Part shown: in pieces, positions 43,482-52,124 of the stretch
How the letters are laid out: each line of letters opens with the position of its first letter
How positions within the stretch are numbered: position 1 is the stretch's first letter
Assembly: GCA_026400355.1 (NCBI GenBank)
Contig: JAPLPE010000018.1
Location: 1 to 64,000 of the forward strand
From: Rhodobacterales bacterium
GTDB lineage: Bacteria; Pseudomonadota; Alphaproteobacteria; Rhodobacterales; Rhodobacteraceae
Length of the DNA: 64,000 bases
Direction of reading: 5' to 3'
Made by a program: the position numbers and the translations under genes
Notes under the pieces: model-generated
The model's input: only the letters and a program-made list of their open reading frames with translations
Told to the model about the DNA's origin: nothing
The model's database searches: none

Positions 43482-44312
43482 TTACTTCACGGCGCCAAAG
43501 GTCAGGCCGCGAACGAGTTGTTTCTGGCTGAACCAGCCCATGATCAGGATGGGCGCGATGGCCATGGTGCTGGCTGCGCTGAGCTTGGCGTAGAAAAGGC
43601 CCTGCGGGCTGGAGAAGCTGGAGATGAACTTGGTCAGTGGGGCTGCATCCACCGTAGTCAGCGTGATGGTCCAGAAAGCCTCGTTCCAGGCGAGGATGAT
43701 GTTGAGAAGGACAGTCGAGGCGATGCCGGGGATCGCCATGGGCAGAAGCACATAAAGGATTTCCGAGCGGAGCGTCGCGCCGTCCATGCGCGCGGCTTCG
43801 AGGATTTCGCCGGGGATTTCCTTGAAGTAGGTATAAAGCATCCAGATGATGATCGGCAAGTTGATGAGCATGATCACAATGATCAGGCCGAAATGGGTAT
43901 CGAGCAGTTTGAGTTTGATGAAGATGAGGTAGATGGGCACAAGCACGGCCACGCCCGGCATCATCTTGGTCGAAAGCATCCACATCAGCAGGTCTTTGGT
44001 CTTGGCCCCGGGGACAAAGGCCATGGACCATGCGGCGGGAATGGCGATGAGAAGGCCGAGCGCGGTGGAGCCGATGGCGATGATGACCGAGTTCATGAAG
44101 AAGCGGAAATAATTGGCCCGGTCCATGACGGTGACATAATTTTCGGTCGTCCAGTCGAACCAGAACCAGACGGGGGGTGACAGGACGGCGTCCTGTTCGG
44201 TCTTGAAACTGGTCAGGATCATCCAGAGGATCGGGAAGAAGATCAGAAGCGCGATGCCCCAGGCGGCGAGGGTGGTGAGCGTCTTGCGGCGGGTTGTGAC
44301 GGCGCGGGCCAT
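43482..44312 (-). CDS. smoG: Polyol ABC transporter permease 2
   Basis: A 276-residue MalG-type inner-membrane permease with six membrane segments and the cytoplasmic EAA loop EILEAARMDGATLRSEILYVLLP, which docks to the ATPase. Together with SmoF it forms the translocation channel. It lies 12 bases after smoF. Confidence 0.93.
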   Translation of the reverse strand: MARAVTTRRKTLTTLAAWGIALLIFFPILWMILTSFKTEQDAVLSPPVWFWFDWTTENYVTVMDRANYFRFFMNSVIIAIGSTALGLLIAIPAAWSMAFVPGAKTKDLLMWMLSTKMMPGVAVLVPIYLIFIKLKLLDTHFGLIIVIMLINLPIIIWMLYTYFKEIPGEILEAARMDGATLRSEILYVLLPMAIPGIASTVLLNIILAWNEAFWTITLTTVDAAPLTKFISSFSSPQGLFYAKLSAASTMAIAPILIMGWFSQKQLVRGLTFGAVK

Positions 44313-44324
44313 GTCTGTCCTCCC

Positions 44325-45197
44325 TCACGCGTCAAGGTTCTTGCCGATCGCGCGCATCAGGAAGACAGCGACGATATTGGCAAGGATGACGGCGACAACA
44401 CCCCCGGCGGCGGCTTTGCCGACGTCCGAGTTCAGGATCGACTGCTTGTAGACAAGGAAGGTCAGCGTGGTGGAGGCCGTGCCGGGCCCGCCGTTGGTGG
44501 TGACGAGGATCTCGACGAGCACGCCCAGAAGAAAGATCGTCTGGATCAGAATGACCACAGTGATGGCGCGGGACAGGTGTGGCAGGATAATGAACCAGAA
44601 CCGCTTGTGCGCCGGGGCACCGTCCATTTCGGCGGCCTCAATCTCTTCGGACGAGAGTGATTGCAGTGCGGTGAGCAGGATCAGGGTCGCAAAGGGCAGC
44701 CACTGCCAGGCGACGATGATGATGATCGAGATGAGGGGTGCGTCACCCAGAAAATCGAATGGTGTGAGGCCCAGCGCCTTGAACGCCTCGGCAAAGAGGC
44801 CGTTCGTAGGGTTCATGAACATGTTCTTCCACACCAGCGCGGCGACGGGCGGCATGATGAAGAACGGCGCGATCACGAGGATGCGGACATAGCCCTGACC
44901 CCAGATCGGCTGGTCGATCAGAAGCGCCAGAAGGATACCGCCGATCACAGTGATGAGCAGCACACCGGCCACAAGGAGAAGCGTGTTGATGATGGCCTGA
45001 ATGAAGTCGGGCGAGGCGACAAATGTCGTGTAGTTGTAGAAGCCGACAAAACCTGCGCGGTCGGGATATAACAGGTTGTAACGCTGGAACGAAAACCAAA
45101 GCGTTAGCACAAGCGGCACGATCATCCAGATCAGAAGCGAGATGACGGCGGGCGAGAGCATGACCCGTGCGGCGGACCGCGAGGCTTGCGTGGACAT
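44325..45197 (-). CDS. smoF: Polyol ABC transporter permease 1
   Basis: A 290-residue MalF-type permease with six membrane segments and the EAA loop EIEAAEMDGAPAHKRFWFIILP. Start at 45197 (MSTQASRSAARVM) has a GGAG site; an ATG 12 bases earlier is less well placed. It lies 142 bases after smoE, separated by a strong hairpin that may lower its expression relative to the binding protein. Confidence 0.93.
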   Translation of the reverse strand: MSTQASRSAARVMLSPAVISLLIWMIVPLVLTLWFSFQRYNLLYPDRAGFVGFYNYTTFVASPDFIQAIINTLLLVAGVLLITVIGGILLALLIDQPIWGQGYVRILVIAPFFIMPPVAALVWKNMFMNPTNGLFAEAFKALGLTPFDFLGDAPLISIIIIVAWQWLPFATLILLTALQSLSSEEIEAAEMDGAPAHKRFWFIILPHLSRAITVVILIQTIFLLGVLVEILVTTNGGPGTASTTLTFLVYKQSILNSDVGKAAAGGVVAVILANIVAVFLMRAIGKNLDA

Positions 45198-45296
45198 TTG
45201 TCGCTCCACTGGCTGTCGGCGATGAAGGGGGCGGGTGCCGCCCTTCCCGAAGTGTAGGAGAGGCGGCGGCCAGGGCCGATAGGGGCCCAGGAGGGA

Positions 45297-45326
45297 CGGG
45301 GCCGGTCCGGGAGGGAACCGGCCCCG
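45297..45326 (-). terminator. Intra-operon hairpin after smoE
   Basis: A perfect 10-bp GC-rich stem (CGGGGCCGGT / ACCGGCCCCG) with a 10-base loop lies 14 bases after the smoE stop. Hairpins at this place in binding-protein operons commonly stabilise the upstream mRNA or cause partial termination. No T run follows, so mRNA stabilisation is at least as likely. Confidence 0.6.
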
Positions 45327-45339
45327 CAGGTCTAGCAGA

Positions 45340-46647
45340 TTACTGAATGTAACCCGCGTCAGTCATGGCCTGAACTGTCAGGGTTTGCGCGGCAGCCAGT
45401 GCGTCGGCCGCAGATTTCTGACCGGCAAGAGCGGCCGAGAATTCCTGACCGACCGAGGTGCCGATACCCTGGAATTCAGGGATGGCGACAAACTGCACAC
45501 CGACATAGGGGACCGGATCAACGGTCGGGTTGGTCGGGTCAGCCGAGTTGATCGAGTCCAGCGTCATCTGGGCAAAAGGAACCGCCTGATACTCGGGGTT
45601 CGCATAAAGCGACGTCCGGGTGCCCGGGGGAACGTTGGCCCAGCCTTCATTGGCGGCAACAAGGGCAGTGTATTCCTTGGAGGTTGCCCAGGCGACGAAA
45701 GCCTTGGCTGCATCCATGGAGTCGGTCGAGGCGGGGATGGCCAGCGACCATGCCCAGAGCCAGTTGCCGCGACGGCCAAGGCCGTTATCGGGGGCAAGCG
45801 CGAAGCCCACCTTGTCAGCGACTGTCGAGTCGGCACCGGTCACGAAGGACGCGGCGACGGTGGCGTCGATCCACATGCCGCACTTGCCCTGCTGGAACAG
45901 CGTCAGGTTTTCGTTGAAGCCGTTGTTCGATGCACCCGGCGGGCCGAAGTTGTTCATCAGGTCGAGGTAGAAGTCGAGAGTGGTGGCCCAGGCTTCGCCA
46001 TCAAACTGGGGATTCCAGTCCATATCGAACCAACGTGCGCCGAACGAGTTGGACATGGCGGTCAGGAAAGCCATGTTTTCGCCCCAGCCTGCCTTGCCGC
46101 GCAGGCAGATGCCGTAGATCTCATTGTCCTTGTCGGTCATCGCTTCGGCGGCCTGACGGATAAAGCCCCAAGTGGGGGCCTCGGGCATTTCAAGCCCGGC
46201 AGCGGCCATCAGGTCAGTGCGATACATGACCATCGAGGATTCGCCATAGAACGGGGCGGCGTAGAGATTGTCGTCCACGGTCAGGCCGCCACGGATGGCA
46301 GGCAGAAGGTCGTCGATATCCCATTCAGCGGGCAGATCGTTGAGCGAAGCGAGCCAGCCCTGCTTGCCCCAGATGGGAACTTCGTAGGTGCCGATGGTCA
46401 GCACGTCATACTGGCCGCCCTGCGTGGCGATGTCGGTGGTCACGTTCTGGCGCAGGACGTTCTCTTCCAGAGTGACCCATTCAAGCTCGATGTCGGGGTA
46501 CTTGGCGTTGAAGTCGGCGGTCAGGCCCTGCATCCGGATCATGTCGCCGTTGTTGACGGTGGCGATGGTCAGGGTCTCGGCAAAGGCGCCCGTCGAAAGG
46601 GCGCACAAGCCGGTTGCGCCCAGAAGGGCGCTGAAAGTCGGTTTCAT
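45340..46647 (-). CDS. smoE: Polyol-binding periplasmic protein
   Basis: A 435-residue extracellular solute-binding protein (cluster B/MalE type) with signal peptide LGATGLCALSTGAFAETLT. The mature part begins TIATVNNGDMIRMQGLTADF and contains the hinge pattern of this family (WGKQGWLASLNDLPAEW, GWANVPPGTRTSLYANPEYQ). It captures sorbitol and mannitol for SmoFGK. An AGGGAGG ribosome site and a palindromic operator-like sequence lie just upstream. First gene of the smoEFGK-smoS-mtlK operon. Confidence 0.93.
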   Translation of the reverse strand: MKPTFSALLGATGLCALSTGAFAETLTIATVNNGDMIRMQGLTADFNAKYPDIELEWVTLEENVLRQNVTTDIATQGGQYDVLTIGTYEVPIWGKQGWLASLNDLPAEWDIDDLLPAIRGGLTVDDNLYAAPFYGESSMVMYRTDLMAAAGLEMPEAPTWGFIRQAAEAMTDKDNEIYGICLRGKAGWGENMAFLTAMSNSFGARWFDMDWNPQFDGEAWATTLDFYLDLMNNFGPPGASNNGFNENLTLFQQGKCGMWIDATVAASFVTGADSTVADKVGFALAPDNGLGRRGNWLWAWSLAIPASTDSMDAAKAFVAWATSKEYTALVAANEGWANVPPGTRTSLYANPEYQAVPFAQMTLDSINSADPTNPTVDPVPYVGVQFVAIPEFQGIGTSVGQEFSAALAGQKSAADALAAAQTLTVQAMTDAGYIQ

Positions 46648-46662
46648 GGTATTCCTCCCTCA

Positions 46663-46700
46663 TTGCCCTTTTTGGGCAAATGCTTAACTAGAGGGCAAAT
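46663..46700. promoter_or_regulatory. Operator-like palindrome upstream of smoE
   Basis: A perfect palindrome TTGCCC-TTTTT-GGGCAA (46663-46679) sits just before the smoE ribosome site, and a further GGGCAAAT half-site occurs at 46693-46700, 19 bases from the first one. This spacing fits a repressor or sugar-responsive regulator, most simply the SorC-family protein at 48859-49842. Confidence 0.55.
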
Positions 46701-46833
46701 ACTCACTTGAAGACCGATTCGTGTCAATGGGGGTTACACGCCGCGGTGCGGCGTGGGTCAAGCAGTCGTCATCATCTGTCAAAGCGTGGAGCCCATCAAT
46801 ATTCGTCGAGAACACTCGGGCGATTACCAATGG

Positions 46834-48798
46834 TCAGAGCCCGAGCTTGTCGCGCGGCGGGCCCGGGAATGTGCTGAAGGCGGGCGCTCCATCAGGTTCA
46901 CCGATCAATTCGCGGACGGCCCGCACCGCCTGATCGATGGCAGAATGGGCATAGGCATAAGCGCCGGAATCCGCGTTGGCGACACTGATCCGGCCCCAGG
47001 GTTTGCGCGCCTCAAAGATAGGCAGCGGACCGTCGGGCCAGAAAGTATCCCACGGGCGCATGTATTCGTAGGCGTAGCCGTGGCTCCAGCGGTTGCAAGT
47101 GATGCCTTCGATGTCGGTCGAAGGATCAAAGCTCGTCCCGGCCAGCGCGCGGGACAGGAGATCCCGGATCGAACGTTCCATATCCTCGAACGTGAGTGTG
47201 ACGAGTTGCCGCCGGCCCGACAGCGCCTGTTCGCGGGATGAGAGACCCGGTTCGACCAGCACCTTGGACAGGTGCAGGATGACCGGATCAGACGGCACAT
47301 CGGCAAACTTGTAGTCCCCCATGGAGACGGGGAAGTCGATTTCAAAGCCGCTCCAGAAGTTGCCGCGGGCGCGGGCACCGTCGATCTTGAGTTCGTCGAG
47401 TGCCTCCCAGTTGCGAAGCTGGACGTTGGTGTAGATGAGCGGCACCTTCTGCTGGTCATTCAGGGCGGTGATCTGTTCTGCGCTGATCTCGTCCGTCAGA
47501 TAGGGGATGACCCGATGCCAGCAGGCAAGGACGACATTCCCGGCCTTGACCGTCTGAAGTCCATCCGTCCCGGCGTAAGTGACCGTGACGGATTCGGCTG
47601 TCGCAGGGTCGCCGTCATGGGCGACCTTGACGACCGTTGAATTGAGCCGGATGCGGACAGGATTGTCGGGCAGGTCAAGCTGGCTGTAATCGACGCTTTC
47701 GGTCGCGAGGTCTTCCATCGTCGTGCCTGCAAGCGCGTTGGGAAGCATCGCACGTACAAGGGCCCGGGCAATTCCGGCGTTCCCATCGGGGAAGTGGTAG
47801 ATGTAGTAATCCGGGTCGGTAAAGGCGAGACGGCCCGAAGGGCTGTGAGCAGGGTGAACGGCTTCGCCAAGGTCCATGCCGTCAAAGCCCGGATTCCAGT
47901 TGCCCCTTGCATCAAGCGCCGTTGCCGCATCGATGCCGACACCGAAATAGCCTGCTGTCGAATTCTGGAAGTAATCGACCACCTGCGGGTCAGCCTTGAC
48001 GTAGTCGAGGAGGAACTCCTTGTAGGTGATCTGGCTAAGCTTATCGAGCCGTTCTTCCGGCGTCATGCCGGGAAGGTAATCGCCGGGCGCATCGATGAGA
48101 GCGATGATATCGGCCTTGGCCTGTTCGTTCATAGGGGTCTGAGCGACCCATTCGGCGGTATCGTCCGTGCGGATGACCAGTTTGTCCACGCCCCACTGGG
48201 CCTTGTCGAAAAAGACAGCGCCCGAGAGGCCACGATCTTCTGACCAGGCCTGATCATAAAACTCTTCGAACCTTGCGGGGACGATGCCCACATCAGACAG
48301 AAGCTGGTTCACGGCCGGGCTGAAATAGCTGGGCGTCTGCATGGATTGCGAACCGCCATAGCCGATCAGAAGTTTGCCATTGGACGCAGTGAACGCGTTG
48401 CGCTTGGCATGACCACCGAAATCATCGAGCGGGTCGATGACAAGGACCTTTGCATCCGGGCGCTGCTGGAGAAACAGAAATGCTGCCGCAAGGCCGGAGA
48501 TACCGCCACCGACAACCACAAGATCATAATCCTGACCCGAGTCTGTGATAGTCGGATTCGAGGCCCAGAAGCTTCCGTCGCGGATCGCGTGCATGACGTT
48601 GGATGTGGAATCCGTCTGACCACGAAGCCCGGTCAGCGCTGGCGGATAGGTCGTGTCCTGAGCCGCGGCAGGGGTTGCCCCAAAGCTGAACCCGCCAAGG
48701 GCCGCACCGCCGATGGTGAGAGCCACGCCGTCAAGAAAATCGCGTCTGCTGATTGGCCGATCCATACCCAGCCGCTTGTCCTTGTCTGACCACGCCAT
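46834..48798 (-). CDS. FAD-dependent oxidoreductase, spermidine dehydrogenase-like
   Basis: A 654-residue flavoprotein exported by the Tat system (PISRRDFLDGVALTIGGAALGG). The FAD-binding motif is DLVVVGGGISGLAAAFLF and the N-terminus DKDKRLGMDRPISRRDFLDGV is characteristic of the spermidine dehydrogenase (SpdH) group. Further flavin-proximal motifs include FGGHAKRNAF and GGSQSMQTPSYF. It would oxidise a polyamine or related amine in the periplasm; substrate is inferred from resemblance only. Start at 48798 has an AGGAG site. Placed between the regulator and smoE, all on one strand; functional link to polyols is unclear. Confidence 0.75.
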   Translation of the reverse strand: MAWSDKDKRLGMDRPISRRDFLDGVALTIGGAALGGFSFGATPAAAQDTTYPPALTGLRGQTDSTSNVMHAIRDGSFWASNPTITDSGQDYDLVVVGGGISGLAAAFLFLQQRPDAKVLVIDPLDDFGGHAKRNAFTASNGKLLIGYGGSQSMQTPSYFSPAVNQLLSDVGIVPARFEEFYDQAWSEDRGLSGAVFFDKAQWGVDKLVIRTDDTAEWVAQTPMNEQAKADIIALIDAPGDYLPGMTPEERLDKLSQITYKEFLLDYVKADPQVVDYFQNSTAGYFGVGIDAATALDARGNWNPGFDGMDLGEAVHPAHSPSGRLAFTDPDYYIYHFPDGNAGIARALVRAMLPNALAGTTMEDLATESVDYSQLDLPDNPVRIRLNSTVVKVAHDGDPATAESVTVTYAGTDGLQTVKAGNVVLACWHRVIPYLTDEISAEQITALNDQQKVPLIYTNVQLRNWEALDELKIDGARARGNFWSGFEIDFPVSMGDYKFADVPSDPVILHLSKVLVEPGLSSREQALSGRRQLVTLTFEDMERSIRDLLSRALAGTSFDPSTDIEGITCNRWSHGYAYEYMRPWDTFWPDGPLPIFEARKPWGRISVANADSGAYAYAHSAIDQAVRAVRELIGEPDGAPAFSTFPGPPRDKLGL

Positions 48799-48858
48799 CC
48801 CATTGCTCCTGTCGGGATTATTGAATGGACGCATGGTTGGACAAGGACAGGACTTGAA

Positions 48859-49842
48859 TCAAGCCTTGGATTTGTCTGCTGCACCCACGGCGATCAGACG
48901 CTCTGCTGTCGCCTCGTTCGTGATGAGGCCGTTGATAAGGTGGCCGCGCAGAGCGGCGCGGATTGCCTGTACCTTGCCTTCGCCGACGGCGACGGCAGTG
49001 ACCGGACGGTCCGCCGCACGGGGGATCGGGGCAGAGGCGACGCGGGTGTTGAAGTCGCAATCCATCAGGTGTCCAGCGCTGTCATAGATCCAACTTGTGA
49101 TCTCGCCCGCCGCACCGGCGGCAAGGAGTTCGGCCAGATCGGCGTCCGACAGGAAGCCGTCCACCATCAGCGGGGCCTGACGGCTCATCTGACCGATGCC
49201 GACAAGGGTAAAGTCAGCCTCGGCACAGAGGGCCATCGTATTGCGGACGGGCTCCTGCCCGTGAAGGATGCGGAGTTCTTCGGCATCCTTGGCAAGAACC
49301 GGCAGCGGATAGGGATAATGGCGGGCACCGATCCGGTCGGCCATGCGGATGACGGCGTTGTATGGGGTGGCCGAGCCGTCGGACATCATGTTGCCAAGAA
49401 GCGAGACGACGCGATGCTGCGGGCAGTCCATCGCAGGGAGTTGCTCCACCGTCGCCTTGAGCGCGCGGCCCGTGCCCAGCGCGATGATGCGGGGCTCTGG
49501 CGATTTGAGGATTAGATCAAGCTCGGCGGCAGCTGCAATGGCGACCCCGGTGAGCAGGTCCGGCGCTTCGGGGTCGGACGGGACGACCTCGGCTGTGCGG
49601 AGGCCGAAGGTTTCGATCAGGCCGCGCGACAGGTCCATGCAGCGGCCGATGGGGTGGTCGATACGGACCTTGACCAACCGTTCACTGACAGCCATCGCGA
49701 CAAGACGCTGGGCCGTCTGGCGCGAGATACCAAGCTTGCGGGCGATTTCGTCCTGCGTATTGCCTGCAACATAATAGAGCCACCCTGCGCGTGCGGCGTC
49801 GTCCAGGCGCGTAGTTTCCGAGGAGAAGCGTCCGATGGTCAC
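48859..49842 (-). CDS. SorC-family sugar-responsive transcriptional regulator
   Basis: A 327-residue regulator. The N-terminal HTH is NTQDEIARKLGISRQTAQRLV; the C-terminal sugar-binding domain shows IIALGTGRALKATVEQLP, VSLLGNMMSDGSATPYN and FTLVGIGQMS, the SorC/DeoR-type effector fold. The GTG at 49842 overlaps the HAD gene stop (GTGA) and gives a normal N-terminus. It likely controls the smo operon in response to a polyol or its phosphate; a palindrome before smoE is a candidate site. Confidence 0.87.
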   Translation of the reverse strand: MTIGRFSSETTRLDDAARAGWLYYVAGNTQDEIARKLGISRQTAQRLVAMAVSERLVKVRIDHPIGRCMDLSRGLIETFGLRTAEVVPSDPEAPDLLTGVAIAAAAELDLILKSPEPRIIALGTGRALKATVEQLPAMDCPQHRVVSLLGNMMSDGSATPYNAVIRMADRIGARHYPYPLPVLAKDAEELRILHGQEPVRNTMALCAEADFTLVGIGQMSRQAPLMVDGFLSDADLAELLAAGAAGEITSWIYDSAGHLMDCDFNTRVASAPIPRAADRPVTAVAVGEGKVQAIRAALRGHLINGLITNEATAERLIAVGAADKSKA

Positions 49843-50522
49843 GGCGAGGGATCGTCCCTGAGTAGGTCGGGATAAAGGGTCGCAAAGGCGGCCCAAGAGT
49901 CAATTGCCCGCAACGGAGGGTCGATGTCAAACACCCTGCTCTGCATGTGACTGCCACCAGTGAAGAGAACCACCTGCATTCCGGCGGCGCGGGCGGCAAG
50001 GATTCCAGGGCGGCTGTCCTCGATCACGAGGCATTCGGCGGGGTCGGCCCCCAGCTCGGAGGCGGCATGAAGGAAGAGGTCGGGCGCGGGTTTGCCGCGG
50101 GCCACAAGGCTTGCCGTAAAGACCCGCGGGAACAGCGTATCTAGCCGCGCGATCGCAAGCGACCGGGCCGCGCGTGGCGGACTGGAACTGGTGGCAACAC
50201 AGCTAGATACGGTCAGCCGACCCAGAAGATCATGAATGCCTGGGGTTGGGCGCAAGTCGATTTCGAAACGTTCCAGCAGCCGGGCCCGGTAGCGGGCTTC
50301 GAAATCAGCAGGCAGGGTGACCTTGAAGCTGTCGCGGATCACCTGCGCCACGGTCGGAAAACTGCGCCCGAGAAAGTTGTCGCGCACATAATCAAGGTCG
50401 ATGTTCACGCCCTGCGCCGCCGCTTCCTCGATCAGGATGCGGGCGGACAGCACCTCCGAGTCGATAAGAACGCCGTCACAGTCAAAGATGATGAGGGAAA
50501 CCGACATGTCGGGATCTGCCAT
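49839..50522 (-). CDS. HAD-superfamily phosphatase
   Basis: A 227-residue HAD hydrolase, subclass with an alpha-helical cap. Motif I is IIFDCDGVLIDSE, motif II CVATSSSPPRAA, motif III Lys in RGKPAPDLFLHAA and motif IV VIEDSRPGI. The DCDGVLIDSE form is shared with sugar phosphatases and beta-phosphoglucomutase-like enzymes. Its position in front of the regulator suggests dephosphorylation of a polyol or sugar phosphate; substrate unknown. It is the first gene of this minus-strand series. Confidence 0.85.
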   Translation of the reverse strand: MADPDMSVSLIIFDCDGVLIDSEVLSARILIEEAAAQGVNIDLDYVRDNFLGRSFPTVAQVIRDSFKVTLPADFEARYRARLLERFEIDLRPTPGIHDLLGRLTVSSCVATSSSPPRAARSLAIARLDTLFPRVFTASLVARGKPAPDLFLHAASELGADPAECLVIEDSRPGILAARAAGMQVVLFTGGSHMQSRVFDIDPPLRAIDSWAAFATLYPDLLRDDPSP

Positions 50523-50639
50523 TGATGAAATCGCCGAACCATAGACCGCCTTACCTTTGCCTGACCATGCCGTTTCAACGCGCCTTGTACTGCAAGAGCA
50601 GGTTCTGAGGGTGTGGCGTTGAAAACTCGGGCGGAGTGC

Positions 50640-51069
50640 AGCAATCTCTCTGCGCCCGTGAAGCTGACGATTGCCCTAATGAACAGATGCCCCCTGACTC
50701 TGCCCCGCGCCGCGCGTCAAATCTTCTCAACCAGTCGCACGAGAGGCTCGAGAAGGACCTGAACGTCCACGCTGGCGACGGGCTCCCTTCGTGGAAGATG
50801 CAGAAGAACGTCCAGGCCAACGACGCGCACGACGAGCAGTCTATTTGGCAGGCCATCGAAGCATGGCAGGACAACGAACTCGAGAATGATGAACGGGCAT
50901 CCTCGGCAGATCAGTCGGGATTGGTGCGGCTTTGATCCGCCGGAGAAGTTCCTCTCCTGTCATACGATCTGCAGATCAAGGCGCTGACCAAGGAGGCGAA
51001 CGAGATCAAGAAGTTTTCCCGGTCGGCGGCGATTCTCGAGCTCAAGGTGAAGCTGCAGCGCGACGCCAA
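50640..51069 (+). pseudogene. Decayed gene fragments
   Basis: No intact gene is seen between 50523 and 51069. One frame contains NVQANDAHDEQSIWQAIEAW, and after a frame change near 50950 another reads DPPEKFLS, then YDLQIKALTKEANEIKKFS, then RSAAILELKVKLQRDA, as if one helical protein had been frameshifted. The parent family is not recognised. The adjacent insertion-sequence fragment supports decay of accessory DNA. Confidence 0.4.
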
Positions 51070-51420
51070 GACACCCGCCGTTGCCACACGGCCATCATTG
51101 ACCGGCAGGCCACTGCGATCATCCCGATCCGCAAGAACGGGCGGCCGTGGAAAGAGGACTGCCCGGCGGCAATCGCCAGAAACGAAACCCTGCGTGCCAC
51201 CCGGTACTGTGGCAGGGCATTCTGGAAGCGCTGGACCGGACACCACGTCCGAAGCCGGATCGAGGCGAAGATGCGCTGCCTCAAAGCCTTCGGTGAGCGC
51301 ATCGCCGCAAGAGACCCCGACTGCCAGACCGCCGAAATCCAGATACGCGTCGCCCTCATGAACCGCTTCTTAGCCCTCGGAACGGCCGAGATCGTCCGCG
51401 TGGCATCATGCTCGATGGGA
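51070..51420 (+). pseudogene. C-terminal fragment of an IS5-family transposase
   Basis: The frame reads DTRRCHTAIIDRQATAIIPI, RKNGRPWKEDC, RNETLRATRYCGRAFWKRWT, then RSRIEAKMRCLKAFGERIAA, the C-terminal third of an IS5-group DDE transposase, including the region of the final Glu (RIEAKM). Everything upstream of DTRRC is missing and joins unrelated sequence, and the normal stop is not evident. An inactive relic. Confidence 0.75.
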
Positions 51421-51717
51421 AAGGGGCTCTCACGCCTCAGGCGTGAGTTAAGCAACAACGCCACATCAGAGCCAGATCGATTCATCCTCGACCCGATCCG
51501 CCAGATGCCGGGACCGAACAGCTCGGGTCTTGGCCGAGGGGATGGGGACGGCCCGGGCTGCGGTGCAGTGCCGGGCCGTTCCTTTGGGTGGTATTGGTGC
51601 TGCGGGTGGTATTGCAGGACGATTGCGCAGGAAATGAATCGATTTCCGCAGTTTTTTGAAACTATCCCGCGTGGAATTCCGTATCTTGGACAGGAACAGG
51701 GAAACAGGAGGACCGGG

Positions 51718-52122
51718 ATGCTGAGAGTTTTCATCGTTGTGGCAAGTCTGCTGATCGCCGCCTTGCCTGCGCGGGCGCAGGATGCCGAGGCGATCCGGGG
51801 GGTCATCGCCGAGCAGTTGGAGGCCTTCAATGACCGCGATGCAGTGACCGCGTTCACCTTTGCGAGCCCGGCGATCAAGGGGCTGTTCGGGAATGCGACT
51901 AACTTTGGCATGATGGTGCAGAACGGATATCCCATGGTCTGGGACAACCGGGATGTGCAGTTCAAAGAGCTTGAGGATGTCGGCGGGCAGTTGGTGCAGC
52001 GGCTGACGCTGCGGGATGCCGATGGCGTGCGGTACGCGCTGGATTACTACATGATCGAGACAGCGGAAGGCTGGCAGATCAACGGCGTCTCGGTGGTGCC
52101 GATGCCGGATGTGGGAGCGTGA
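51718..52122 (+). CDS. DUF4864 secreted protein
   Basis: A 134-residue protein with a signal peptide (VFIVVASLLIAALPARAQ). The mature part (IRGVIAEQLEAFNDRDAVTAFTFASPAIKGLFG, RYALDYYMIETAEGWQINGVSV) has the cone-shaped NTF2-like fold pattern of DUF4864. A very good ribosome site (AGGAGGA) precedes the ATG at 51718; a frame open further upstream passes through transposase debris and is not the gene. Role unknown. Confidence 0.85.
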   Translation: MLRVFIVVASLLIAALPARAQDAEAIRGVIAEQLEAFNDRDAVTAFTFASPAIKGLFGNATNFGMMVQNGYPMVWDNRDVQFKELEDVGGQLVQRLTLRDADGVRYALDYYMIETAEGWQINGVSVVPMPDVGA

Positions 52123-52124
52123 GG

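Noticed and set aside
43429-44328. Minus-strand frame starting MREDRHGP overlapping smoG
   Set aside because: Same strand, different frame from smoG; composition is His/Asp-rich without membrane segments, whereas the 43482-44312 frame has the EAA loop and six membrane segments.
46736-46760. GC palindrome between smoE and the flavoprotein gene as a transcription terminator
   Set aside because: A CACGCCGC-GGT-GCGGCGTG stem is visible, but it has no T run and lies among probable smoE promoter elements; its role cannot be told.
50932-51717. Long N-terminal extension of the DUF4864 protein
   Set aside because: The frame is open but reads through IS5 transposase debris; the signal peptide and AGGAGGA site place the true start at 51718.
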